Below, piece by piece: positions 18,687-26,747 of a stretch of DNA of 64,000 nucleotides (the stretch's first letter is position 1; every line of letters starts with the position of its first letter). The notes below the pieces were generated by a model. It ran no database searches, had not been told where the DNA came from, and saw only the letters and a program-made list of their open reading frames with translations. This stretch comes from Clostridium carboxidivorans P7. GTDB lineage: Bacteria > Bacillota > Clostridia > Clostridiales > Clostridiaceae. Both the position numbers and the translations under genes were made by a program. The stretch spans positions 1,116,001 to 1,180,000 of the forward strand of contig NZ_CP011803.1 in NCBI RefSeq assembly GCF_001038625.1, written 5' to 3'.

Positions 18687-21114
18687 TTTATCAAATCTTT
18701 CAAGAAAGAATTTAAAAGTAAATAAGTTAAAAAATGTACTAGTTATTATAGCTATAATGCTGTCTACTTGCCTAATAACTACAATAGGTATTTTATCTTA
18801 CAGCATTCAGCAAATGCAAATAAAACAAATTGTAGCTCAAACTGGTGATTTGCATGTAGAGTATGAGAATGTCAGTGAAGAGCAGGTTGAAATGCTAAAA
18901 AATAATAAGAAACTTACCTCGGTAAATGAATATATAGGATTAGGATTCAATAACCGGTATATACCTTATTCAATTGAAATGTGTTATGTAGATAAGTCTA
19001 CAGGGGATACAACTGATTATTTCAGATTGAAGGAAGGTAAGTGGCCTGAAAAAGAAAATGATATAGCTATGCCTAAATGGATGCTGGAAAAAATGGGTAT
19101 TAAACCTAAAATTGGAGAGAAGGTTAATCTTTCTTACAGCCAGGAAAAGAAGAAATATAGCTATGAAGGTAAAGGACAATTTGTTCTTTGCGGTATTTTA
19201 GAAGATAGTGAACTTATGAGAACACAACTATATAAGGCAATAGCTGTAGTTTCAAAGAATTATATTTTAAAAGATGTAAAACCTGAATATAGATTTACAC
19301 AAGTAACTGCCAAGATAAAGGGGAGAAACATTTCAAATACTGCTTATGAAGTAGGTCATGATGTAGGACTTAGTGACAAAAATATAAGTGTAAATAAAAT
19401 GTATATAAATGCATTAGGACTATCTAAGGATGTTCTTATACCTGCAGGTATTGCGGGAGTTGTAGTAGTGCTGGCAACGGTACTTGTTATATATAATATT
19501 TTTTATATTTCTATTAAAGAAAGAATAACTCAGTTTGGATTGTTATCCGCTTTAGGAGCAACTAAGAAACAGATCAGAAGACTTATATTTAGAGAAGGAT
19601 TGATGTTAGCACTTATAGGAATTCCTGGAGGCATTATTTTAGGGCATCTTTTAAGCTTGTTTATAATACCTTTGATTCCTTTGAATGTAAAGTTAACATT
19701 AGAAACTTCACCATATATAGTTATACTATCTGCTTTGGTAAGTTTAGTTACAGTAGCAATGTCCCTTAGAAAACCAAGTAAAGTTGCAGCTAAAGTATCT
19801 CCTATTGAAGCAATACGGTATAGTGGAGTAGAATTAAATTCAAAGAAAAAAGAAAGAAAGTCCAAAGGAATAATTACATTAAGAAGGTTAGCTTATTTGA
19901 ATCTTTGGAGAAGTAAAAAAAGAACTATTACTACTATAGTGTCGATGTCATTAACAGGCATACTATTTATAGTGTTTTTTTCAATGTTTTCTAGTTTAAA
20001 GAACAATCAAGATAATTATATAACTAGTGACTTTGAGCTAACTTCATCTAGATTAACCCTTCATGGAAGAGATGATGGGAGTGACCCTTTAAATAAAGAT
20101 GTATTAAGTAAGGTAAAGGCAATAAAAGGAATTGAAAAAATAAATATACTTAAGCATGAACAACTTTTTACAGCAGATAAAAGGATCCTAAATAAAGTTA
20201 ATAATGAAGTTAAAAGTGATGATATGAAAAATTTTTCTGATATAAATTGTGACTTTTTTGGTTTTGATGACTCTATGCTAGAGGAGTTAAAAAACAATCT
20301 TTTACAAGGTGAAATTTCTAAAGAAAATTTAAAAAATAAAGATGAAGTTGTCATGGTAAATTATAATAAAGATAATCACACTACTGGAAATCCTCTTAAA
20401 GTTGGAGATAAGGTCATATTAGAAGATAAAAATGAAAATAATTCAATAAAAAAAGAATTTACTATAGCAGCTATAGTTAGTTATAATACAAGATGGCTTG
20501 GATATACTGCTGCTGGACCACAATTTATAGTTCATGAAGCAGCTTATTCCAAGGTGCTTAAGGATGATAGAATAGGAAAGATATGTATTGACATTAATAA
20601 TGGAAGTTACAGTAGTGTAAAAAAGAGCTTGGAGAGTATATCAAAGGGAAATGATAATGCCATATTTTTTGATAGAAAAGAGTATAAACAAAAACAGGAC
20701 TTAGAGTATAAGGGGATGGGACTTGCTGCTGTTAGTTTAATATCCATCATAGGTTTAATAGGAATTTTAAATTCTATAAATACTATGTTTACAAGCATAA
20801 TGGCAAGAAAAAAAGAATTTGGAATGATGGAAGCTGTAGGTCTTTCAAGCACTCAGCTTAGAAAGTTGCTGCAAATAGAAGGACTTTATTATTCAGGTAT
20901 AAGCATAATAGTATCTGTTATTTTAGGAATTTCACTTTCTTATGTGCTTTATTTGAATATGGAATTTGCAAAAAGCAGCGGATATAAATTACCATTCGTA
21001 CCTGTAATATTAGTTGTTATGGCATTTATATGTATTCAAGGTTTCATAACCTATATTGGAGAAAGATCACTTAGAAAAGAATCTGTAATAGATAGAGTTA
21101 GATATAACGAGTAA
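18679..21114 (+). CDS. FtsX-type ABC permease (811 residues)
   Basis: An N-terminal membrane helix is followed by a large extracytoplasmic domain (about 45-250), then a three-helix FtsX unit (about 255-360, ending in the coupling motif VSPIEAIRYSG). A second N-helix plus extracytoplasmic domain (about 410-650) and a C-terminal FtsX unit follow, including GMMEAVGLSSTQLRKLL. This duplicated MacB-like layout differs from the 10-helix BceB type found at 42927. With the ATPase it forms a complex expected to move lipids, lipoproteins or amphipathic peptides out of the membrane rather than a soluble solute. A terminator follows directly. Confidence 0.9.
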   Translation: MNSLSNLSRKNLKVNKLKNVLVIIAIMLSTCLITTIGILSYSIQQMQIKQIVAQTGDLHVEYENVSEEQVEMLKNNKKLTSVNEYIGLGFNNRYIPYSIEMCYVDKSTGDTTDYFRLKEGKWPEKENDIAMPKWMLEKMGIKPKIGEKVNLSYSQEKKKYSYEGKGQFVLCGILEDSELMRTQLYKAIAVVSKNYILKDVKPEYRFTQVTAKIKGRNISNTAYEVGHDVGLSDKNISVNKMYINALGLSKDVLIPAGIAGVVVVLATVLVIYNIFYISIKERITQFGLLSALGATKKQIRRLIFREGLMLALIGIPGGIILGHLLSLFIIPLIPLNVKLTLETSPYIVILSALVSLVTVAMSLRKPSKVAAKVSPIEAIRYSGVELNSKKKERKSKGIITLRRLAYLNLWRSKKRTITTIVSMSLTGILFIVFFSMFSSLKNNQDNYITSDFELTSSRLTLHGRDDGSDPLNKDVLSKVKAIKGIEKINILKHEQLFTADKRILNKVNNEVKSDDMKNFSDINCDFFGFDDSMLEELKNNLLQGEISKENLKNKDEVVMVNYNKDNHTTGNPLKVGDKVILEDKNENNSIKKEFTIAAIVSYNTRWLGYTAAGPQFIVHEAAYSKVLKDDRIGKICIDINNGSYSSVKKSLESISKGNDNAIFFDRKEYKQKQDLEYKGMGLAAVSLISIIGLIGILNSINTMFTSIMARKKEFGMMEAVGLSSTQLRKLLQIEGLYYSGISIIVSVILGISLSYVLYLNMEFAKSSGYKLPFVPVILVVMAFICIQGFITYIGERSLRKESVIDRVRYNE

Positions 21115-21120
21115 TTACAC

Positions 21121-21155
21121 GCCCATATGTTTTTAAAATATATGGGCTTATTTTG
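21121..21155 (+). terminator. Terminator of the 16-21 kb operon
   Basis: GCCCATAT (21121-21128) pairs with ATATGGGC (21140-21147), followed by TTATTTTGG. It lies 6 bases after the permease stop. Confidence 0.85.
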
Positions 21156-21246
21156 GTTCAAGAAATTAAAATTTGATACACTAGTATATTTATTAAAAGA
21201 ATTCCTTAAAATAAATATACTATTATAAAAAATGGTGGTGCATCAA

Positions 21247-21816
21247 ATGAGTAGAAGATTAAAAACATCTTTAATTGTTATAGGAGTATTGCTAATTATA
21301 TTTTTACCTTTAATAGGTAGTTATAATTCCATTGTAGGATTAGAGCAGAAAGTTAGTGCAGCACAGGCTAATATTGATACTCAGCTGCAAAGAAGATCAG
21401 ATTTGATACCAAATTTAGTTGAAACTGTGAAAGGTTACGCAGCTCAGGAAAAAACAATATTTACAGATGTGGCAAATGCACGAGCTAGGCTTGCTGGAGC
21501 ACAGACAGTTACTGATAGAGCAAATGCAGATGCTGAGCTTTCATCAGCACTTTCAAGACTTTTGGTAATTGTTGAAAGATATCCAGATTTAAAATCCAAT
21601 CAAAACTTTAAAGATTTATCTGTTGCCTTAGAGGGTACAGAAAATAGAATAGGAATTGCCAGGCAAGATTATAATACTGCTGTTAATAACTATAATACAT
21701 CCATAAGAAGGTTTCCAAATTCAATAATTTCAGGTATGTTTGGTTTTTCTCAAAAAACATATTATAAGGCTAGTCAAGGAGCACAGGAAGTTCCAAAGGT
21801 GAATTTTACAAGGTAG
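21247..21816 (+). CDS. lemA: LemA family protein
   Basis: A 189-residue protein with one N-terminal membrane helix and an extracytoplasmic helical domain. The family features are clear: LEQKVSAAQANIDTQLQRR, SDLIPNLVETVKGYA, NLKSNQ-type segment (DLKSNQNFKDL), ENRIGIARQDYN and a C-terminal SGMFGF. ATG 21247 with GGTGG upstream is chosen over ATG 21232, which lacks a ribosome site. It is followed by a TPM-domain gene, the usual partner. The pair is of unknown biochemical function, thought to act at the membrane. Confidence 0.93.
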   Translation: MSRRLKTSLIVIGVLLIIFLPLIGSYNSIVGLEQKVSAAQANIDTQLQRRSDLIPNLVETVKGYAAQEKTIFTDVANARARLAGAQTVTDRANADAELSSALSRLLVIVERYPDLKSNQNFKDLSVALEGTENRIGIARQDYNTAVNNYNTSIRRFPNSIISGMFGFSQKTYYKASQGAQEVPKVNFTR

Positions 21817-21822
21817 TTTAGA

Positions 21823-21862
21823 TTACAACCTAAGATTTATTGATTGATAGACTAGGTTGTAA
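21823..21862 (+). promoter_or_regulatory. Intercistronic hairpin between lemA and the TPM gene
   Basis: TTACAACCTA (21823-21832) pairs with TAGGTTGTAA (21853-21862) over a 20-base loop, followed by AAAAGC and later TTTT. It is either a weak terminator or an RNA-stability element. Confidence 0.5.
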
Positions 21863-21899
21863 AAAAGCTATTTTAAATAATCTAAAATGGAAAATTTAA

Positions 21900-22688
21900 A
21901 TGAATAAAGTAAATAATAAGTTAAAGGTGATTTTATCATCTTTAGGTATAATAATTTCTGTGCTAATTTTGATTTTGCCTTGTTTTGTAAAAGGAGCTGT
22001 AAATATACCTGTACCAACTAAATTAAAATATGTAAATGATTATGTAGGTATTGTTGATGAGAATTCTAAAGATTATATTGTATCGCTTGGTAGTGAATTG
22101 GAAAGTAAGACTGGTTCACAAGCAGTAATTGTTGTAATTAGTTCACTTGAAGGAAAAGATATAGAATCTTATTCTAATGAACTTTTCAGAAATTGGGGAA
22201 TTGGACAAAAAGGTAAGGATAATGGGCTTTTAATATTGTTATCAATAAATGATAAAAAGTGGAGGGTGGAAGTAGGAAGAGGACTGGAAGGTGTAATTAC
22301 AGATATATATTCTTCTAGAGTAATGAATAGTGAAGCAGTTCCACTCTTTAAAGAAGGAAGATATGGAGAAGGTTTAAAAAGTGCATATTCAATCTTTGTA
22401 AGAGATATAGCCAAAGAATATAATGTTAGTTTACAAGGGAGTAATCAAATTGCACAAGAGCAAAAATCAGTTTCTATAAATCCAGAAATAATATACTATA
22501 TTCTAGGCGCTTTTGTATTGGACATTTTACTTAACAAAGCAAGGATAACCAGGTTTTTATTTTATTTGATGTTTTGGAATTCCTTTTGGGGAGGTCCAAG
22601 AGGAGGCAGCGGAGGCTTTGGCGGAGGTAACCAAGGCGGATTTGGAGGAGGAAGCTCTAGTGGAGGTGGTTCTTCAGGAGGTTGGTAA
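21900..22688 (+). CDS. TPM-domain (YgcG-like) membrane protein with Gly/Ser-rich tail
   Basis: A 262-residue protein. A signal or membrane segment (about 9-31) is followed by a TPM phosphatase-like domain (about 45-165) with YVNDYVGIVDENSKDYI, SYSNELFRNWGIGQKGKDNG and VGRGLEGVITD. A second membrane helix (about 198-225) is followed by a low-complexity tail of Gly, Ser and Phe (about 228-262). This matches the LemA-linked YgcG/TPM family. No good ribosome site is visible before ATG 21900, only TGGAAAA, so expression may depend on coupling. A strong terminator follows. Confidence 0.9.
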   Translation: MNKVNNKLKVILSSLGIIISVLILILPCFVKGAVNIPVPTKLKYVNDYVGIVDENSKDYIVSLGSELESKTGSQAVIVVISSLEGKDIESYSNELFRNWGIGQKGKDNGLLILLSINDKKWRVEVGRGLEGVITDIYSSRVMNSEAVPLFKEGRYGEGLKSAYSIFVRDIAKEYNVSLQGSNQIAQEQKSVSINPEIIYYILGAFVLDILLNKARITRFLFYLMFWNSFWGGPRGGSGGFGGGNQGGFGGGSSSGGGSSGGW

Positions 22689-22690
22689 AA

Positions 22691-22758
22691 TTAATAACTT
22701 ATGCTTATTTCAAGGTTTCTTATAAATGTATTTTAAAATAAGCATAAGTTAATTTTTA
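22691..22758 (+). terminator. Terminator after the lemA-TPM pair
   Basis: Fifteen-bp perfect stem AACTTATGCTTATTT (22696-22710) / AAATAAGCATAAGTT (22736-22750), 25-base loop, then AATTTTTATT. Confidence 0.85.
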
Positions 22759-22903
22759 TTATCCCAATATTAAAGTAAATAAAATTATGTATAATATAAT
22801 AGGTTTGTAATAAAAGTGTGGTATAATAAATTCAAAAATTACTTGTAATGGAAATTCTTCATAAATTTCATAAGAAAAACAGACATTAAAAATTATAGAA
22901 AAC

Positions 22904-22924
22904 TGATAAAGTTAAACTTTATCA
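22904..22924. promoter_or_regulatory. 21-bp perfect palindrome upstream of the Sia operon
   Basis: TGATAAAGTT-A-AACTTTATCA is a perfect inverted repeat, 58 bases before the siaB start codon. It may be an operator or a leader hairpin. Confidence 0.55.
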
Positions 22925-22981
22925 AGATAAATCATTATGTCAAGTAACGTATAAACTATTTATTAAAAAGGAGTGAAAACA

Positions 22982-23527
22982 TTGGAAAATGCAATATATA
23001 TGCTTCAAAAAAAGTTGAGACAATCAAACATTGAATTCATATTTTCAGGAACATTTTCTCAAGGATTAATAGAAGAACTTGGACTAGCCCTAAAGCAGAG
23101 AATGCAGCTTCAACAGGCTAAAAAGAGTAAAATTAGTTCGGTTTTTTTTACTTTTATTGAACAAACACAAAATATTAAGCAGTATGAAGTGTCAAAGGAA
23201 AACACAGAAGAATTTTTAACTATAGCAGGCTCTGGTGTAATAGCTATCTCAAAAACTGAGTCTGGATACTGTATAAATTCAGGAAATATTGTCCTAAATG
23301 AGGACATTTCAGGTTTGAAAGAAAAGTTGGATAAAATAATAGCAATGGATGGTGCAGAACTTACTAATTATTTTAGAGAGGTATCGAGAAGAGAAATTGA
23401 TATGAATAAAGGGACATGTGGTCTTGGCTTGATTCAAATTGCAAGGAAATCTACTGAAAAGATTGAATATAACTTTGAAAAGATAGATGATGTTTATTCT
23501 TATTACACATTGACTGTTAGGATATGA
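22982..23527 (+). CDS. siaB: SiaB-family protein kinase (DUF6272)
   Basis: A 181-residue soluble protein. The most plausible start is TTG 22982, since AAAGGAG (22967-22973) lies 8 bases upstream; the GTG at 22973 overlaps that site. It resembles SiaB kinases: a GHKL-like fold with a C-terminal glycine motif GTCGLGLIQIARKS (about 143-156). In Pseudomonas, SiaB phosphorylates SiaC on Thr and so blocks SiaC from activating the diguanylate cyclase SiaD. The call rests mainly on the order siaB-siaC-PP2C phosphatase-GGDEF, with the stop 8 bases before the siaC start. Confidence 0.82.
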   Translation: MENAIYMLQKKLRQSNIEFIFSGTFSQGLIEELGLALKQRMQLQQAKKSKISSVFFTFIEQTQNIKQYEVSKENTEEFLTIAGSGVIAISKTESGYCINSGNIVLNEDISGLKEKLDKIIAMDGAELTNYFREVSRREIDMNKGTCGLGLIQIARKSTEKIEYNFEKIDDVYSYYTLTVRI

Positions 23528-23535
23528 GGTGGAAA

Positions 23536-23919
23536 ATGGATAATTTTGTTATTGAAAATACTAAAAGCACTCCCTACGTGGAGTTTGACCCAGAACACAA
23601 TAAATTGATTTTTAAAGGTGAATCTTATCCAGAAAATGCTTATGGTTTTTATGAACCTATTTATAAGTTGATAGATGAATATTTTGTTGAATTTGAAAAA
23701 ATGACTGCAGATATTCAACTTTCCTATATAAATACTAGCAGCATAAAATGTTTAATTATGTTATTTGACAAATTAAATACTAATTATAATAATGGAAAAG
23801 ATATCATTATAAATTGGTATTATGATGAAGATAATGGATTTGATTATGACATGGGACAAGATTTTAAGATGGACATAGATATTCCTTTTAATTTTATTTC
23901 AATTAGTGATGAGGAATAA
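23536..23919 (+). CDS. siaC: SiaC-family regulatory phosphoprotein (DUF1987)
   Basis: A 127-residue protein, the usual SiaC length. ATG 23536 is chosen (AGGTGG upstream) over ATG 23524, which overlaps siaB. Hallmarks are TPYVEFDPE near the N-terminus, FKGESYPENAYGFYEPI, and LSYINTSSIKCLIMLF. Thr67 in the NTSS motif aligns with the phosphorylated Thr68 described for Pseudomonas SiaC. It is expected to be an anti-sigma-antagonist-like switch, phosphorylated by SiaB, dephosphorylated by SiaA, and active on SiaD when unphosphorylated. It ends 2 bases before the siaA start. Confidence 0.88.
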   Translation: MDNFVIENTKSTPYVEFDPEHNKLIFKGESYPENAYGFYEPIYKLIDEYFVEFEKMTADIQLSYINTSSIKCLIMLFDKLNTNYNNGKDIIINWYYDEDNGFDYDMGQDFKMDIDIPFNFISISDEE

Positions 23920-23921
23920 AA

Positions 23922-25775
23922 ATGAAAGAAAAAGAAACACCTAAGGAATTTAGTGAGTCTTATATAAAAAATATTTTTAAAATACTTCTTGTATCCAGCA
24001 TAATTATATCCTTTGCAGTAATTATCACAGCGTTTTTAGGATATGAAAATACAAAAAATTCTCTTATAAGTAAAGCTAAGTCTCAGGATATTGTTTTTAT
24101 GGTAAAATCAATGGCAGCTAAAATAGATGGACGTATTAACAGAGCTGTTGAAACTTCTTACATTTTTTCAAGAGATCCTTTAAATGTAAAATGGATAAAT
24201 GGAGAAGAAAAGGATCAGGAGCTTGGAAAATTAGTTTTAAGTAACCTAGAAAATATTGAAAATTCTTATGATTACAATTATGCGTTTATAGCAGGAGTGA
24301 ATACCAAACATTATTATTTTAGACAGAATTCCAATAAAAGCAATAAAAATTTTATGGTTTTATCAGAAAGTAACCCTGATGATAGATGGTTTTATCAAAT
24401 GCTTAAATCTAAGAAACCAATTACCTTTAATATAAATTATGATATTGCGTTGGATGAATCATTTCTTTTTGTAAATACAATTATGGGAACTGTAGAAAAT
24501 CCTATTGGTATAACTGGGGTTGGTTTGAATCTTAACAGTATAACAAAGGAATTTAAAGAATTTAAGGTAGGTAAAAAAAGTAATCTTTGGATGGTGGATG
24601 AAAATGGTGTAATCAAACTTTCTGATAAAAGAGAAGATATAGGAAAAAAGGTTCAGGATTTTTTACCAAAGGATGTAATTGGAAAAATTAAGGATAAACA
24701 TTTAAATGAAGTGGGTAAGGTTAAAGTAGAGCAATACTACGACTTTGATAATGAAATTAATGATTATGCTTATTGTAAATTAAATTCAACTGACTGGACT
24801 TTATTTTATAAAATTCCAAGAAAAGAAAGCATATCTTTAATTGATTCATTAAGAGTGAATACCATTATAACTGTAATTTTAGTTTTATTATTTTTTATGT
24901 TATTATATTATTTTATTTCTAAGAAAATTGCCAATCCATACAAACAAGTTATGTTACTAAATAGTGAACTTGATTACAAGGTTAATATTAGAACTAAAGA
25001 GTTAAGGGAGTCTAATGAAAAAATAAAGGACAGTATTGAATATGCTAAAAGATTGCAAGAATCTATTTTACCTTTAAATAATGAAATAAAAAAAGCATTT
25101 AAAGATAATTTTGTAATTTGGAAACCTAGAGATATAGTTGGAGGAGACTTTTTTTGGTTAAGACAAACTGATGATGTAACTATATTAGCAGTAGGAGATT
25201 GCACAGGACATGGTGTTCCAGGTGCACTTATGACTATGACAGTAAATGCAATACTTCATAATATAGTTAGTAATATAAATAAAGATGACCCTAGTATAAT
25301 ATTAAAAGAACTTCATACTAGACTTAAAGAAACTTTAAACAAAAGCTCTAATCCAGAAAGTGTCGATGATGGATTGGATATAGCAATTTTTTGCATAAAT
25401 AAAAAATCTAATTTGCTGTACTGTAGTGCTAACTTAGAACTGTATATTAAAAATGGTGAAGAAGTGAGAATTTTTAAACCTCAAACTAAAGGGGTTGGAT
25501 ATAATTACATAAAATTGAAAGAAAATTTATGCAATGAAAATATATCAATTGAAGAAGGGGACATACTTATAGTTACTACCGATGGTTTTATTCATCAAAA
25601 TGGAGGCCAAAAAAATTATCCTTTTGGAAAGAAACGTTTGTATAATATGATTCAAAAATGTGAAGCTAAAGATTTAGATTCAATGAAGGTTGAATTTGAA
25701 AACACTTTACAGCAGTATATGAATGGTGAGGAGCAAAGAGATGACATTACTGTTTTTGCATTTAAAATTAAGTGA
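23922..25775 (+). CDS. siaA: SiaA-like membrane PP2C (SpoIIE-type) phosphatase with extracellular Cache sensor
   Basis: A 617-residue protein. The first membrane helix (about 20-42) is followed by an extracellular double-Cache domain (about 60-305, with DDRWFYQMLKSKKP and GVGLNLNSITKEF). A second helix (about 310-335), a short coiled coil and a cytosolic SpoIIE phosphatase domain follow (about 375-617). Metal-binding residues are visible in VGGDFFW, VGDCTGHGVPGALM and the terminal DDITVF. It would sense an extracellular ligand and dephosphorylate SiaC. It is encoded immediately after siaC; a 104-bp gap with hairpins separates it from the cyclase gene. Confidence 0.9.
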   Translation: MKEKETPKEFSESYIKNIFKILLVSSIIISFAVIITAFLGYENTKNSLISKAKSQDIVFMVKSMAAKIDGRINRAVETSYIFSRDPLNVKWINGEEKDQELGKLVLSNLENIENSYDYNYAFIAGVNTKHYYFRQNSNKSNKNFMVLSESNPDDRWFYQMLKSKKPITFNINYDIALDESFLFVNTIMGTVENPIGITGVGLNLNSITKEFKEFKVGKKSNLWMVDENGVIKLSDKREDIGKKVQDFLPKDVIGKIKDKHLNEVGKVKVEQYYDFDNEINDYAYCKLNSTDWTLFYKIPRKESISLIDSLRVNTIITVILVLLFFMLLYYFISKKIANPYKQVMLLNSELDYKVNIRTKELRESNEKIKDSIEYAKRLQESILPLNNEIKKAFKDNFVIWKPRDIVGGDFFWLRQTDDVTILAVGDCTGHGVPGALMTMTVNAILHNIVSNINKDDPSIILKELHTRLKETLNKSSNPESVDDGLDIAIFCINKKSNLLYCSANLELYIKNGEEVRIFKPQTKGVGYNYIKLKENLCNENISIEEGDILIVTTDGFIHQNGGQKNYPFGKKRLYNMIQKCEAKDLDSMKVEFENTLQQYMNGEEQRDDITVFAFKIK

Positions 25776-25810
25776 TTTTTAGAAGGATTTAATCAGCTGT
25801 ATATTACTTG

Positions 25811-25844
25811 CTATCTTATGATAGTGTTAAGGATAGCCGCTATC
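25811..25844 (+). promoter_or_regulatory. Tandem hairpins in the siaA-siaD gap
   Basis: CTATC-TTAT-GATAG (25811-25824) and GATAG-CCG-CTATC (25832-25844) are two perfect small hairpins built from the same pentamer, so the arms could also pair with each other. They lie 36 bases upstream of the siaD start and within its leader. Confidence 0.45.
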
Positions 25845-25879
25845 AGATAAAATGATTATAGTATTGGAGGGAAAATGTA

Positions 25880-26638
25880 GTGTCCATTGATTATGATTTT
25901 TTTGAAGCCGAAAAGACACTAATTAAAGAAGCAAAAGAATTAATTAAAAGTGGAAAAAATGATGAGGAAGTTTTGCTTGAAAATTTTTCACAAGTTATTG
26001 AAAGATTCGACAAGATGATAAGGGATGCTGAAAAGATAATCAAAATTAGTGATGGTCAGCAGGAATATCTTCACAGAATTCAAAGTGATTTAAAAAAGGA
26101 AATTGAAGATAGGATAAGAGCAGAGGAAAAACTGAAATATTTCGCAGCTATAGATACACTTACAGGTTGCTACAACAGGGGCATGGGAATAGCTCTTTTA
26201 GATAATGAAATAAAAAATATAAAAAGAAACAAAGGCATTTTTTCTATTTGTTATATAGATGTGAATGGATTGAAATATGTAAATGATAATTTTGGCCATT
26301 TTGAAGGTGATGAACTCATTGTAACCATGTGCAAATCCATTAAGAAAGCTGTAAGAGAAAATGATATTTTATGTAGGTTAGGCGGAGATGAATTTTTAGT
26401 TCTTTTTTCAAACAGTGAAGTTGAAGATGTAGAAAAGATTGTAGAAAGAATTAAATTTAATATAAATGTAGAAAATGAAAAGAAGTTGAAATCTTATTAT
26501 ATTTCTTTCAGCTACGGAATATTTGAAGTGGATTATAATAGTAATTTAAGCATTGATGAAATTATACGAAAAGCAGATGCAAAAATGTATGAAAATAAAC
26601 AAAAGTATAAAAAGTTAGGTTTAGTCTATAATAACTAA
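25880..26638 (+). CDS. siaD: GGDEF diguanylate cyclase, SiaD-like
   Basis: A 252-residue soluble protein starting at GTG 25880 with GGAGGG 8 bases upstream. An N-terminal alpha-helical, coiled-coil region (about 1-90) precedes a complete GGDEF domain. The active site is intact GGDEF (168-172), with DTLTGCYNR at the domain start and GHFEGDELI. An RxxD inhibitory site (159-162) lies exactly five residues before GGDEF, predicting product feedback inhibition. It should make c-di-GMP under control of SiaC. A long inverted repeat follows. Confidence 0.9.
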   Translation: MSIDYDFFEAEKTLIKEAKELIKSGKNDEEVLLENFSQVIERFDKMIRDAEKIIKISDGQQEYLHRIQSDLKKEIEDRIRAEEKLKYFAAIDTLTGCYNRGMGIALLDNEIKNIKRNKGIFSICYIDVNGLKYVNDNFGHFEGDELIVTMCKSIKKAVRENDILCRLGGDEFLVLFSNSEVEDVEKIVERIKFNINVENEKKLKSYYISFSYGIFEVDYNSNLSIDEIIRKADAKMYENKQKYKKLGLVYNN

Positions 26639-26660
26639 AAATTAATGCAGAGTATGCTAT

Positions 26661-26717
26661 TATGCTGTGAAGGAAGATTAGAACTTCTTAATGAAGTGAG
26701 TTTTCCTTCACAGCATA
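26661..26717. terminator. 57-bp inverted repeat at the convergent siaD/hydrolase junction
   Basis: TATGCTGTGAAGGAA (26661-26675) pairs perfectly with TTCCTTCACAGCATA (26703-26717). An inner ACTTC-TTAAT-GAAGT hairpin sits in the loop. There is no long T-run on either side, so it is an atypical terminator. Confidence 0.65.
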
Positions 26718-26747
26718 TATCAATTTGAAACACTTCCCATCCTTGTT

